This document shows positions 47,590 through 58,097 of a DNA stretch of 64,000 nucleotides, one piece after another. The position numbers were made by a program, and so were the translations under genes. This DNA is from Bacillus sp. es.036. GTDB lineage: Bacteria; Bacillota; Bacilli; Bacillales; Guptibacillaceae. Each line of letters starts with the position of its first letter. Within the stretch, counting starts at the first letter, position 1. The notes beneath the pieces are model-generated. The model was not told where the DNA came from and searched no databases. It worked only from the letters and a program-made list of their open reading frames with translations. Location: contig NZ_PDIZ01000001.1 of the NCBI RefSeq assembly GCF_002563635.1, positions 1 to 64,000 on the forward strand, written 5' to 3'.

Positions 47590-49314
47590 ATGATGTTTGA
47601 TAAAAATGCTGGTGAGATACTATTAAATACACTTTCTGAATGGGGAGTAGACCATGTGTATGGTTTGCCGGGAGATTCAATTAACCATTTTGTAGAGAAT
47701 TTACGAAATGCTCAAGATCGTATGAAGTTCATTCAGGTGCGTCACGAAGAGGTAGGTGCACTTGCAGCAGCGTCGTATGCGAAAATAACCGGTAAAATTG
47801 GTGTCTGTCTTTCCATTGCAGGACCTGGAGCTGTTCATTTGATGAATGGTCTTTATGATGCAAAAGCTGACGGTGCTCCTGTGCTTGTGATTGCTGGACA
47901 GGTTGCAAGCGATCAGCTTGGAATGGATCAATTCCAGGAAATTAACCTTGAACGCATGTTTGATGATGTATCGGTGTTTAATAGACGGGTAGAAACAGCA
48001 GCATCACTACCTGACCTTACGCATCAAGCGATACGAACAGCAGTTGAGAAAAAAGGTGTCGCCATTCTTACAATCCCAGATGATCTTGCTGCAGAAAAGG
48101 TGAAACAAAAAGTAGAGAATACGTCTCTCATTCGTTCAAAAGCTGTCGTTCATCCTCATGACTCCAATTTAAATGAAGCTGTTGCTCTTTTAAATGAAGC
48201 AAAAAGACCGGTCATTTTAGCAGGGAAAGGTTCGAAGCATGCAAGAGAAGAACTGCTAGGTTTTGCCGAAAAAGAAGGGGCTCCTGTTATTTTAAGTTTG
48301 CCTGGTAAAGGTGCTATTCCTGATGTTCATCCTTATAACCTGGGGCAACTTGGCCAGATCGGTACGAAGCCTGCATATGAAGCGATGGAGGAAACCGATT
48401 TACTTATTATGGTTGGTACATCATTCCCTTACCGTGATTATCTACCAGATAAAGCGAAAGCCATTCAAATTGACATTGAACCAACTCAAATTGGGAAACG
48501 CTACCCTGTTACAGTCGGGTTAATTGGTGATGCGAAATGGACGTTATCCTATTTAACACAGCATACAAACTACCAGGAAGACCGTGATTTTATTGAGAAG
48601 TGCCAGGATAATATGAAAAATTGGTGGTCTCACCTTGAAAAGATTGAAGGCGAACAGTCTACACCGATTAAGCCACAACAAGTAATGCCTCAATTACAAA
48701 AAGTATTGGATGATGATGCGGTGCTTTCAGTAGATGTTGGGAACGTGACGGTTTGGGCATCAAGACATCTGCGTGTTACGAACCAGAAATTCATTATTTC
48801 CTCATGGATGGCAACGATGGGGTGCGGACTTCCAGGAGCAATTGCTGGTAAACTAGCTCACCCAGATCGTCAGGCCGTTGCGATTTGTGGAGATGGCGGA
48901 TTTACGATGGTGATGCAAGATTTCTTAACCGCTGTAAAATACAAATTACCGATGATTGTCGTTGTTTTAAACAATGAGCGTCTAGGTATGATTAAATATG
49001 AGCAGCAGGAAATTGGTAATATCGATTATGAGACTGAATTAAAAGACTTTAACTTTGCCGCATTTGCCGAAACGGCTGGTGGTGAAGGGTATCGCGTTGA
49101 GAAGTATGAAGAATTATTACCTGCCTTTGAACGAGCTGCAAAATCGACAAAACCAGTTATTGTGGACGTGGTGATTGAAGAGCAGCCGCCACTTCCTGGT
49201 AAAATTACTTATGAACAAGCAGCAAGTTATTCAAAATACATGTTGAAAAAAGCATTCGAAGAACAGGAAATTGATATGCCGCCGTTGAAAAAGGCATTAA
49301 AGCGAATTTTTTAA
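47590..49314 (+). CDS. Thiamine diphosphate-dependent pyruvate oxidase (YdaP-like)
   Basis: The 574-residue protein has the three-domain ThDP oxidase layout: N-terminal Pyr domain with the activating glutamate in FIQVRHEEVGALAAASYAK, a central nucleotide domain (about 190-325), and a C-terminal ThDP domain with GDGGFTMVMQDFLTAV ending in NN. B. subtilis YdaP and POX enzymes oxidise pyruvate to acetate or acetyl phosphate. AAGGAGGAG precedes ATG 47590. Acetolactate synthase is excluded by overall similarity to POX. Confidence 0.88.
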   Translation: MMFDKNAGEILLNTLSEWGVDHVYGLPGDSINHFVENLRNAQDRMKFIQVRHEEVGALAAASYAKITGKIGVCLSIAGPGAVHLMNGLYDAKADGAPVLVIAGQVASDQLGMDQFQEINLERMFDDVSVFNRRVETAASLPDLTHQAIRTAVEKKGVAILTIPDDLAAEKVKQKVENTSLIRSKAVVHPHDSNLNEAVALLNEAKRPVILAGKGSKHAREELLGFAEKEGAPVILSLPGKGAIPDVHPYNLGQLGQIGTKPAYEAMEETDLLIMVGTSFPYRDYLPDKAKAIQIDIEPTQIGKRYPVTVGLIGDAKWTLSYLTQHTNYQEDRDFIEKCQDNMKNWWSHLEKIEGEQSTPIKPQQVMPQLQKVLDDDAVLSVDVGNVTVWASRHLRVTNQKFIISSWMATMGCGLPGAIAGKLAHPDRQAVAICGDGGFTMVMQDFLTAVKYKLPMIVVVLNNERLGMIKYEQQEIGNIDYETELKDFNFAAFAETAGGEGYRVEKYEELLPAFERAAKSTKPVIVDVVIEEQPPLPGKITYEQAASYSKYMLKKAFEEQEIDMPPLKKALKRIF

Positions 49315-49327
49315 TAGAAAATACTAG

Positions 49328-49353
49328 AAAGCCCGCTGATTGGCGGGCTTTTT
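49328..49353 (+). terminator. Terminator of the pyruvate oxidase gene
   Basis: AAAGCCCGC and GCGGGCTTT flank TGATTG, followed by T residues. Confidence 0.88.
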
Positions 49354-49378
49354 GTTATAGATAAAAGGAGTGAGAAAG

Positions 49379-49765
49379 ATGTATCTCGTCTTTTGCTATG
49401 GAACCTTACGATCTGGCGAAAGCAATCATGCGGTTATAAAAGGGGCGACTTTAATAGAAAGTTTCAGTTGGACAAATGGACAACTGTATGACACAAGGGA
49501 TGGTTATCCTGCTTTGATAAAGAACGAGGACGCTAACGTATATGGAGAAGTCTATGAAGTGGATGATCAGTTACTAGAGAAAATCAATCTACTTCAAGGT
49601 TATCAGGAAGGGCGAGATCACAATTTGTATGAGCAGGTGATGCAGATGATTGAAAGTGATCGCGGAAGTTATGAGGCGATTACGTATATCATGAGGAAGC
49701 CTGAGAAGCGATTTATAGAAATTCCAGGTGGGGACTGGGCAACGTATCGCAATAGTAAAAAGTGA
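49379..49765 (+). CDS. Gamma-glutamylcyclotransferase-family protein
   Basis: The 128-residue protein opens with the signature VFCYGTLRSGESN and contains the YDTRDGYPALI and GEVYEVDDQLLEKI blocks of the YtfP/AIG2-like cyclotransferase fold. ATG 49379 follows AAAAGGAG by 8 nt; the in-frame GTG at 49370 abuts that site. Substrate probably a gamma-glutamylamine. Confidence 0.87.
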   Translation: MYLVFCYGTLRSGESNHAVIKGATLIESFSWTNGQLYDTRDGYPALIKNEDANVYGEVYEVDDQLLEKINLLQGYQEGRDHNLYEQVMQMIESDRGSYEAITYIMRKPEKRFIEIPGGDWATYRNSKK

Positions 49766-49778
49766 CGGATCGAAACCT

Positions 49779-49815
49779 AAAAAGCACACCTCCAAAACTG
49801 GAGTGTATGCTTTTG
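49779..49815. terminator. Terminator between convergent genes
   Basis: AAAAGCACACCTCCA and TGGAGTGTATGCTTTT form an imperfect stem usable on both strands. Confidence 0.75.
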
Positions 49816-49821
49816 AAAGAG

Positions 49822-50421
49822 TTAATCGATCAATATCCTATATTCTTCAGGAATGTGAAGCGTTGTTTCATAATAAAACTGATCAGAATAACGGTCTGAA
49901 ATGGGTTTTTCGATCATTTTGTAGGTAAGATAGGCCTTTTGAATTGGTTCTTTAACAATCGTTGATTCGACGATTGTTTGTTGTTTTTCACCTGCATCTG
50001 AAATTGTGTCTAGCTTTATCCAGATGGGATGTTGATCATCGCTTACATAGTGAGATTCAATGCCTTCTTTTTCCTCAGGTGCTTGCAACAGCTGCGAAAA
50101 GTCTTCTACCTTTTCGTTATGCTCATCTAGGGAATTAAGATAAGGAGAAAGCGTGTTTTCTTTCCAATGAGTTTCATCCACCGAAAAATTATAGCTGTTG
50201 ATGGTGAAAGATAAGTAGCCTATGATGATCAAAATAAGGGCAAGTGAGGCTCCTTGATAGATAACATTTAAACGCGATAGTGATTTTCGATTTTGTATAA
50301 GATGAACCATGAATATTAATCCAACAATGATCCACAATACATCAGATATGATTGTGAGTGGTGCATCTGATAGTTTTTCGACTTCGTTGTATTTTTCAAT
50401 GACTTTGTTGATCGTAGGCAT
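49822..50421 (-). CDS. Membrane protein of unknown function
   Basis: The 199-residue protein has two membrane helices (about residues 22-40 and 55-75) and a C-terminal extracytoplasmic part with acidic and polar residues. ATG 50421 has GGAGG upstream; a longer frame to 50466 would add residues without a ribosome binding site. No family was recognised. Confidence 0.68.
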   Translation of the reverse strand: MPTINKVIEKYNEVEKLSDAPLTIISDVLWIIVGLIFMVHLIQNRKSLSRLNVIYQGASLALILIIIGYLSFTINSYNFSVDETHWKENTLSPYLNSLDEHNEKVEDFSQLLQAPEEKEGIESHYVSDDQHPIWIKLDTISDAGEKQQTIVESTIVKEPIQKAYLTYKMIEKPISDRYSDQFYYETTLHIPEEYRILID

Positions 50422-50600
50422 GTTCCTTTTCCTCCAGAATATAGAATAGCTAATCGATGGGAGCACAGTGTCGCTGGAATGACGACTTGCTCATTGTAAC
50501 AGTAATTTGGCGGTTTCATCCATATAAAATGGAAAATATCGTATAGTAGGAGGAGGCTTTGTGGTTTGCCAGTTCGTCGCAAGTGAATAGGTGAAGATAC

Positions 50601-50643
50601 AAAAAAGAGCGCTAAACACATGGAGACGTTTAGCGCTCTTTTT
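50601..50643 (-). terminator. Terminator of the EamA transporter gene
   Basis: AAAAAAGAGCGCTAAAC pairs with GTTTAGCGCTCTTTTT around ACATGGAGAC. It is symmetrical, and the EamA gene ends 10 nt before it. Confidence 0.85.
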
Positions 50644-50653
50644 AATGACTTCA

Positions 50654-51541
50654 TTAATGAGATGTTTGCAGTTCTCTCTTTTTAAGCTTTTTTGCCTCAT
50701 GATTGTTACGTAGAAACATATAAAATGAGGCTGAGAAAATAATGATATAGCCAATAATACTCCATGCATCGGGAATTTGTCCGAATAGGATGATGCTGAT
50801 TAAAGCAGAGTAAACGACTGTCGAGTAGAAGAAAATCGAAATCTCGCGAGCTGGCGCAAACTTATAGGCAACGGTAAGGCCAAATTGGCCAAGCGTAGCG
50901 AACACGCCTGCTAGTAAAAGATAGATCAGCTGCTTCGTTTCCATTGGTTCATAGAACATAATCACGAAGGGTAACAAAACAACGGTTGAGAAGAATGAGA
51001 AATAGAAAACTACCGTATAGAATTTTTCGCGCTGTCCAAGCACCCTTAGAACTGTATAGGCGCCTGCAGCGAAAATAGCAGAAAGTAGTCCAGAAATATA
51101 CGGGATCGTTTCCACCGAGAATTGCGGCTTGATAATTAATAGCGTACCGATGAAAGCAATGATGATGGCAACGATCTGAAAACGTCTTGCTTTTTCTTTT
51201 AAGAAAAGAGCAGAGAAGATAATTAATAAGAAAGGACTTAGCTTATTGAGCATGTCGGCATCAGATAGAACGAGATTATCGATCGCGTAAAAATAGAAGA
51301 TGATTCCTAGCGTTCCAAGAGCGGAGCGAAGTAAAAGGAACTTCTGATTTTCTTTTTTACCGAATAGCCTTTCTTTGTAGTACATCACAAAACCAAATGA
51401 AATGACGGCAGAGACACCATTTCGAAACATCGTTTTTTGAATCGTTGGTACGTCACCTGAAAGCTTTACAAAAGCAGCCATCATAGCAAAACCAAAAGAT
51501 GATATTAGTAATAGGATAATTCCTTTATTTCGATCACTCAT
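50654..51541 (-). CDS. EamA-family (DMT superfamily) transporter
   Basis: The 295-residue protein has ten membrane helices in two EamA repeats (about 5-135 and 150-285). Motifs such as FAMMAAFVKL and LSDADMLNKLSPFLLIIFSALFLKEKA are typical of drug/metabolite transporters. GGAGG lies 6 nt before ATG. Substrate unknown. Confidence 0.88.
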   Translation of the reverse strand: MSDRNKGIILLLISSFGFAMMAAFVKLSGDVPTIQKTMFRNGVSAVISFGFVMYYKERLFGKKENQKFLLLRSALGTLGIIFYFYAIDNLVLSDADMLNKLSPFLLIIFSALFLKEKARRFQIVAIIIAFIGTLLIIKPQFSVETIPYISGLLSAIFAAGAYTVLRVLGQREKFYTVVFYFSFFSTVVLLPFVIMFYEPMETKQLIYLLLAGVFATLGQFGLTVAYKFAPAREISIFFYSTVVYSALISIILFGQIPDAWSIIGYIIIFSASFYMFLRNNHEAKKLKKRELQTSH

Positions 51542-51772
51542 CTAATTCCTCCAGTGTGTGTAAATCACTTCTATCACTTTACTGCAAACCAATCGTCTAT
51601 TTCAACTGCCAGGCTTTAATTAGGAAATGTCACAAAATTGATTCATCCTTTTCGCAAGGAGATGTGGCATAGTAAATGATAGCGAACATTTTTACGAAAC
51701 AGAAAAACGTTCGGTTAACAAAAGGCGAGATATGGGTAAAGTAGGTACTAGACAGATAGCAAAAGGAGAAAC

Positions 51773-52603
51773 GTGAACATGTTTGTGTGGCGAAATATTT
51801 ATCGAGGTTTATTAATGGGTGTTAGTGACCTGATCCCTGGTGTTAGTGGTGGAACGATCGCGATGGTGCTTGGCATTTATCGTAGATTAATTAGTGGGAT
51901 CAATGGGTTAATGAGTAAGAATTGGAAAAAAGAACTTGGCTTTTTTATTCCCCTTTTACTTGGAGTAGGACTTGCGTTACTGCTCGTAAGCCAGCTTATG
52001 GAAAAGCTTCTTGAACATTATCCTCAGCCAACGTTCTTTTTCTTTATTGGTCTAATCATAGGGGTAGTGCCTTTTCTATTAAGAAAAGTGGATTACAAGA
52101 AAAATTTTGAGCCTTTCCATTATGGTTTGTTAATTGTGGCGGCAATTCTAATTGCTTCCACGCTGTTTCTAAAAGGCGATGGATCAGGAGAGATAATGAA
52201 ATCATTAGACATGGCCGATTATATCATTCTGTTTTTCTCAGGATGGTTAGCTAGTACAGCAATGATTCTCCCTGGAGTAAGCGGCTCTTTTGTTCTTTTA
52301 TTATTAGGATCGTATCAAACCGTTATAAACGGTCTTTCTACGTTCAATATTCCTCTTCTGTTAACAGTAGGCGCTGGAATCATTATTGGATTAAGCTTAA
52401 CGGGGAAGGTAATTGCTCATTTACTCTCCAAATATACCGTCTCTACTTATGCGGTTATGATTGGATTAGTCATCGGATCCGTTGTCGTCTTATACCCAGG
52501 GTTTCAGTCTGATGTAGGACTTGCCATTGCAAGTATAGCAACGTTACTCCTTGGATTAGGGGCAGCTATTGCTCTTGGGAAAATTGAGCATAAAGAAGCA
52601 TAG
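51773..52603 (+). CDS. DUF368 membrane protein, putative undecaprenyl-phosphate translocase
   Basis: The 276-residue protein has about eight membrane helices and two copies of the family loop: GVSDLIPGVSGGTIAMVLG (residues 13-31) and ASTAMILPGVSGSFVLLLLG. DUF368 proteins such as PopT recycle undecaprenyl phosphate across the membrane, mainly at alkaline pH and in sodium. GTG 51773 follows AGGAG by 4 nt; ATG 51779 is the alternative. Confidence 0.87.
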   Translation: MNMFVWRNIYRGLLMGVSDLIPGVSGGTIAMVLGIYRRLISGINGLMSKNWKKELGFFIPLLLGVGLALLLVSQLMEKLLEHYPQPTFFFFIGLIIGVVPFLLRKVDYKKNFEPFHYGLLIVAAILIASTLFLKGDGSGEIMKSLDMADYIILFFSGWLASTAMILPGVSGSFVLLLLGSYQTVINGLSTFNIPLLLTVGAGIIIGLSLTGKVIAHLLSKYTVSTYAVMIGLVIGSVVVLYPGFQSDVGLAIASIATLLLGLGAAIALGKIEHKEA

Positions 52604-52604
52604 T

Positions 52605-52636
52605 AAAAACCGCAGGAGTTTCCTGCGGTTTTTTTG
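52605..52636. terminator. Terminator between the DUF368 gene and the sulfolipid operon
   Basis: AAAACCGCAGGA and TCCTGCGGTTTT form a perfect stem. It can serve both convergent transcripts. Confidence 0.88.
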
Positions 52637-52642
52637 TGAATC

Positions 52643-53098
52643 TCATTGCTTCTCCTGCTTTGGCTTCGTACGCGGAAACACGAGATGTTTCATCATAAAG
52701 AAGCTTGAAGCAGAAGAGAGCAGCATAGCGAGTCCCTTTGAAATGTTGCGTTCAATGTAGCGAGGAAGTGAAATCCATTCAAAAATGAGAAGCGCCCCAT
52801 AAAAGACGAGGTTACTAATCCCAAGAGCAATCACAGCCTGGGCGAGAAACAGAAGCACTTGTTTTCGATCATGAATTGCTTTGGAGGGAAACGTCAGCTT
52901 CGCATTCCAAAAATAGCTGTTGATGATCGCAAGCACATATGAAATTGTGTTATACATAATAAGTTGGATTCGATCATCTGTAGGAAAGAACAGCATGAGC
53001 AGGTTTAAAGCCCCAATGTCAACAAGTGCATTCATTACACCAATTGCACTAAAGCTCATTACCTGTTTTGAACCCCTTCCAATTCGCCACTGCTTCAT
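52643..53098 (-). CDS. GtrA-family membrane protein
   Basis: The 151-residue protein has four membrane helices and the GtrA pattern: FSAIGVMNALVDIGALNLL, then YVLAIINSYFWNAKLTF. GtrA proteins are thought to move lipid-linked sugars across the membrane. It is the last gene of the sqd-type operon, 21 nt after the glycosyltransferase. It may help place or modify the glycolipid; this is inference. Confidence 0.85.
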   Translation of the reverse strand: MKQWRIGRGSKQVMSFSAIGVMNALVDIGALNLLMLFFPTDDRIQLIMYNTISYVLAIINSYFWNAKLTFPSKAIHDRKQVLLFLAQAVIALGISNLVFYGALLIFEWISLPRYIERNISKGLAMLLSSASSFFMMKHLVFPRTKPKQEKQ

Positions 53099-53119
53099 AG
53101 ACTCAACCTTCTATCATTT

Positions 53120-54262
53120 CTATTGGATCGCTTGTTGCTGCTTTTCTTGTTTCTGTTCAATAGCAGACTCATAGAAATCAAGTAGCTGCTGGGCAGGCCC
53201 GCGCCATCCATAATCTCTAGAATGCTCGTACGCTTCTTTCGACATTTTTTTTAGTAGTCCTGACTCTTGAAGGCGATTAATGACTTCAGTCAGATTACCG
53301 TTAGTACCTGAACGGTAGAGAAGACCAGTTGAACCATCTTCAACTTGTTCGTTCGTTGGACCTGATTCTGCGGCTATGACGGGAAGACCGCTTGCCATCG
53401 CTTCAAGAATAACGAGGCCTAATGTTTCCGTTGTTGAAGGAAACATAAAGGCGTCTGCAGAAGCATAGGCCCTGGCAAGCTCTTCTCCGTGTAGAAAACC
53501 AGTGAAGGTCACGTTCTTTAGATGAGCAAAATTCTTTTCAAGTTCACTGCGATAAGGACCATCCCCAACAATCGCAAGATGAGCATCTGGCTTTTGCTCA
53601 AGCATCGGTACAAGTGAATCGATTTCTTTTTCGAACGCTAATCTTCCGACAAAAAGAAGAAGGGTTTTATCTGGATGATCATTCGATAAGCGGCGTCGCA
53701 TGTCGCTGTCACGCAGTTCAGGATTGAATCGCTCGGTATCTACGCCACGCTTCCATAAATGCATATTATAGAAATTTTGATCATTTAACTCTTCTAAGAT
53801 GGCTTGTGATGTACAAAGGTTAATATCCGCTTTATTGTGCATTCTTCTGAAGTGCCACCAGAGGAGAGGTTCCGACCATGACATATTGTAGTAATCGGCG
53901 TATTTTGGCACGTGAGTATGGTAAGAGGCGATAAGGGGGACGCCAAGTTTCTTACCATACTTAATACCTGAATATCCCATAAAAGCAGGGTTAACGACGT
54001 GAACGAGATCAGGGTCAAACTCTTCTAGATAAGTTTTAATCGTACGAGTCGGCATGCCAAATTTCCGATGTTTATAGAGAAAGAATGTACGAGGCTGAAC
54101 TCCATCAAAGCGAATATTCCGATAGCTACGCACTCCTAAATCTGGCGCGATGACCTGGATTTCGTGTCCTTGATCAATTAAATAATCGATCGATGCACGA
54201 AGTCTCGTCACGACACCATCTGTTGAAGGTAGGAATGTCTCGGTTACGATGGATATTTTCAT
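53120..54262 (-). CDS. sqdX: GT4-family glycosyltransferase, probable sulfoquinovosyltransferase (SqdX/SQD2-like)
   Basis: The 380-residue protein has the GT4 two-domain form: N-terminal FLPSTDGVVTRLR and C-terminal FMFPSTTETLGLVILEAMAS with the EX7E motif. Features of the SQD2 lineage are visible: PLIASYHTHVPKYADYYNMS, the LWKRGVDTERFNP block, and RRRLSNDHPDKTLLLFVGRL, then EKEIDSLVPML. SQD2 transfers sulfoquinovose from its UDP form to diacylglycerol to make SQDG. The UDP-sulfoquinovose synthase gene lies 31 nt upstream in the same operon. A general monoglycosyldiacylglycerol synthase is the alternative, but the pairing favours SqdX. GAGGTG precedes ATG. Confidence 0.82.
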   Translation of the reverse strand: MKISIVTETFLPSTDGVVTRLRASIDYLIDQGHEIQVIAPDLGVRSYRNIRFDGVQPRTFFLYKHRKFGMPTRTIKTYLEEFDPDLVHVVNPAFMGYSGIKYGKKLGVPLIASYHTHVPKYADYYNMSWSEPLLWWHFRRMHNKADINLCTSQAILEELNDQNFYNMHLWKRGVDTERFNPELRDSDMRRRLSNDHPDKTLLLFVGRLAFEKEIDSLVPMLEQKPDAHLAIVGDGPYRSELEKNFAHLKNVTFTGFLHGEELARAYASADAFMFPSTTETLGLVILEAMASGLPVIAAESGPTNEQVEDGSTGLLYRSGTNGNLTEVINRLQESGLLKKMSKEAYEHSRDYGWRGPAQQLLDFYESAIEQKQEKQQQAIQ

Positions 54263-54293
54263 AAGAACACCTCAATTAGTAATTTGCATCCCC

Positions 54294-55878
<1,585 letters not shown>

Positions 55879-57060
55879 ATGATGAGATTTCGTTCATTTC
55901 GTTTTCTATGGGTTGGGCAGGCGTTTGCCAACATGGGGGACGTTCTCTATATTGTGGCGCTTATTGCTGTTCTTTACCAGGCAACGGGTTCTGCACTTTA
56001 TCTTTCGCTGTTACCGTTCACAATTACAATTGCTCGTTTTGTGAGCGGAATGTGTGCACCGCTCGTATTAAACCGTGTGTCGTTAAAAGGATTGCTCGTC
56101 GGTTCACAATGTTTAAAGACGGTGCTGCTAGGATGGCTTGGTCTGTATTTATGGAGTTTCACTCCTTCCGTGCTGTTCATACTAATGATTGCTTTTCTAA
56201 TTGCATTTTTGGATGGATGGGCGGCACCTGCTCGGAATGCCATGATTCCTCAACTCGTTTCGGAAAATGAACTTGCGAAAGCGAATAGTTTTGTAGCGGT
56301 TGTTGATCAATCGATTCAATTTGGAGGTTGGGCGATTGGCGGTATAATGGTTGCGGCTACGTCTGGCTTTATTGTGATTTGGATTACTTTTTTGATGTAT
56401 GTCATTTCTACGCTCATGATGGGGTTCATCGTCGTAAAAGGTTATCAAGATCGGCAAACGAAAATTCAAATGATGAGCGGTTGGAAAATCATTTGGAAAC
56501 ATCCAGTTCTACGTGTTGTTCATATTATGATCGTTATTGAAGCTATTGCAAATGTCGTCTGGATTGCTGCGATTCTTTATATCTTTGTGGAAGAAGTGCT
56601 GATGAAATCAGAAGCATGGTGGGGATATTTAAATGCAAGCTTTTTCATCGGTTTAATTGCTGGTGGTATGGCAGTATCGAGATATACGCGTTGGTTTGAA
56701 CGGTATATGAAGGAAACGCTACTCATGACGTGCTTTTCTATTAGTATTCTCACGTTTATCTTTGGCATAACAAGTGTCCCTGTTGTAGCTTTTCTGTTAA
56801 CTGTACTTTCTGGAGTAGTTGAACAAATCAAATCCATAGCGATGGTGACAATGATTCAAAAAAAATGTCCGAATGATTCTCTTCCTGAGGTATTTAGTGC
56901 ACAGAGTGCTCTAATCTCGATCACGTTTGGTCTTGGATCTTTGCTTTATGGGTTTCTTGCTGAGCTTGTTAATGTGTCATTTGTTTTTGGTTTGTCAGGA
57001 GTCTTATTGTTAGGATCAGCGCTTTATTTACGAAAGAACATTCACGTCTTTAATGAATAG
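55879..57060 (+). CDS. Major facilitator superfamily transporter (MFS_3/DHA type)
   Basis: The 393-residue protein has twelve predicted membrane helices and the loop MIPQLVSENELAKANSFVAVV found in MFS_3 transporters of the MefA/enterobactin-exporter kind. GGGGTAG precedes ATG 55879. Drug or metabolite efflux is likely; the substrate is unknown. Confidence 0.85.
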   Translation: MMRFRSFRFLWVGQAFANMGDVLYIVALIAVLYQATGSALYLSLLPFTITIARFVSGMCAPLVLNRVSLKGLLVGSQCLKTVLLGWLGLYLWSFTPSVLFILMIAFLIAFLDGWAAPARNAMIPQLVSENELAKANSFVAVVDQSIQFGGWAIGGIMVAATSGFIVIWITFLMYVISTLMMGFIVVKGYQDRQTKIQMMSGWKIIWKHPVLRVVHIMIVIEAIANVVWIAAILYIFVEEVLMKSEAWWGYLNASFFIGLIAGGMAVSRYTRWFERYMKETLLMTCFSISILTFIFGITSVPVVAFLLTVLSGVVEQIKSIAMVTMIQKKCPNDSLPEVFSAQSALISITFGLGSLLYGFLAELVNVSFVFGLSGVLLLGSALYLRKNIHVFNE

Positions 57061-57062
57061 TA

Positions 57063-57103
57063 AGAAACAGCCCTCATGCTAGCCTAGCAAGGGGGCTGTT
57101 TCT
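57063..57103. terminator. Terminator between the MFS gene and a convergent small gene
   Basis: AGAAACAGCCC and GGGCTGTTTCT are paired across a 20-nt loop that itself contains GCTAGC and a short hairpin. Confidence 0.75.
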
Positions 57104-57108
57104 CGTGT

Positions 57109-57306
57109 TTATCGATTTTGATCTTTATTTCCTGTTACATCGATAGCGGGCGTATTGTTGCCGAGATAGCTAGTAGGATGAGTTGGTTCCTCGCCATAGA
57201 AATCTTCATTGATTTTTTCGTCAACATTTACAGGGGCTTTCCCTTTGTAAAAGGAATCGTTGATCTTTTTGTTGGCGCGCACGGCTTCGCTCGGATCTTG
57301 TTTCAT
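57109..57306 (-). CDS. Small hydrophilic hypothetical protein
   Basis: The 65-residue protein is charged and lacks membrane segments. Two related pieces occur: KKINDSFYKGKAPVN and EKINEDFYGEEPTHP. AAGGAGGTGG precedes ATG. It might be a small stress or spore protein; no family was recognised. Confidence 0.6.
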   Translation of the reverse strand: MKQDPSEAVRANKKINDSFYKGKAPVNVDEKINEDFYGEEPTHPTSYLGNNTPAIDVTGNKDQNR

Positions 57307-57370
57307 TTTCCACCTCCTTATTTCGTCTGGACCTATTTAGCATGTGTAGTTTAGTGGGAGATCATGTTTT

Positions 57371-57402
57371 GTAAAGTTCACTTTACGTAAAGTGTGCTTT
57401 AC
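57371..57402. promoter_or_regulatory. Two abutting perfect operators over the XRE regulator promoter
   Basis: GTAAAGTTCACTTTAC (57371-57386) and GTAAAGTGTGCTTTAC (57387-57402) are 16-bp inverted repeats with the same arms, placed end to end. They cover a promoter with -35 TTTACG (57382-57387) and -10 TAAAAT (57405-57410), spacing 17. Autorepression by the XRE protein is the natural reading. Confidence 0.7.
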
Positions 57403-57439
57403 GTTAAAATAATGGTGAAGAAGTTAGGAGGCCTTTTAA

Positions 57440-57643
57440 TTGAAAAATGTGCTCCGTGAAAAAAGAAGAGAAAAAGGCTATTCACAAGATCGTCTGGCAG
57501 AAATACTGGGCGTATCAAGACAAACGATTATTTCAATAGAAAAAGGAAAATACAATCCTTCTTTACCGCTAGCACTTGAAATGGCGAAATTGTTTGGAAC
57601 GATTGTGGAGGAGATTTTTTATTTAGATTCAGAGGGGGAGTAG
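57440..57643 (+). CDS. XRE-family HTH regulator
   Basis: The 67-residue protein is nearly all HTH: LREKRREKGYSQDRLAEILG, then VSRQTIISIEKGKYNPSLPLAL, ending with FGTIVEEIFYLD. This is the small YozG/Cro-like class that sits next to a membrane protein gene. TTG 57440 follows AGGAGG. Two operators lie in its promoter. Confidence 0.88.
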   Translation: MKNVLREKRREKGYSQDRLAEILGVSRQTIISIEKGKYNPSLPLALEMAKLFGTIVEEIFYLDSEGE

Positions 57644-57645
57644 GT

Positions 57646-58020
57646 GTGGCAATCAATAAAGCGTATCTTGTTTTTGGCGTCTTTTTTGCTTTAAATGCTT
57701 TATTACTACTGAGCGTTGGGATTGGTACAGGTAATGAACCGATTCCTGCCAGTTATATGCTGATATCAATGTCCATCATGGGTTTTTGCTTAAGTTACCT
57801 TCAGCCGCAATTTAAGGCGAAAGATGAGCGAAGTCGCATGATTCGAGAGAAAGGGATGTTTTATTCCTATTTTGCTGTGCTTGGGTATATCATGGTGTTT
57901 CTTTCTCTTCTTCAATTCAACATTGTGGATATCAGTGCAGTAACGGTGCTGAATGTGTTAGCTGCCATGCTGATTAGTACCGTTTTTGTTTCAATGGTGA
58001 TCGTCGCTAAGCAGCATTAA
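57646..58020 (+). CDS. Four-helix membrane protein paired with the XRE regulator
   Basis: The 124-residue protein has four membrane helices and a charged loop KAKDERSRMIREKGMFYSYF. This DERS loop and the neighbouring small XRE gene are seen in a common Firmicutes pair of unknown role (DUF2178-like). GTG 57646 lies just past the regulator stop, so the two are coupled. Confidence 0.75.
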   Translation: MAINKAYLVFGVFFALNALLLLSVGIGTGNEPIPASYMLISMSIMGFCLSYLQPQFKAKDERSRMIREKGMFYSYFAVLGYIMVFLSLLQFNIVDISAVTVLNVLAAMLISTVFVSMVIVAKQH

Positions 58021-58097
58021 ATGCCATCACGATGATTAGAACGGATGAGAATCGGGAAACCCTTTTTATGAGATCATCAAAAAGGAGTTGGATTGAC

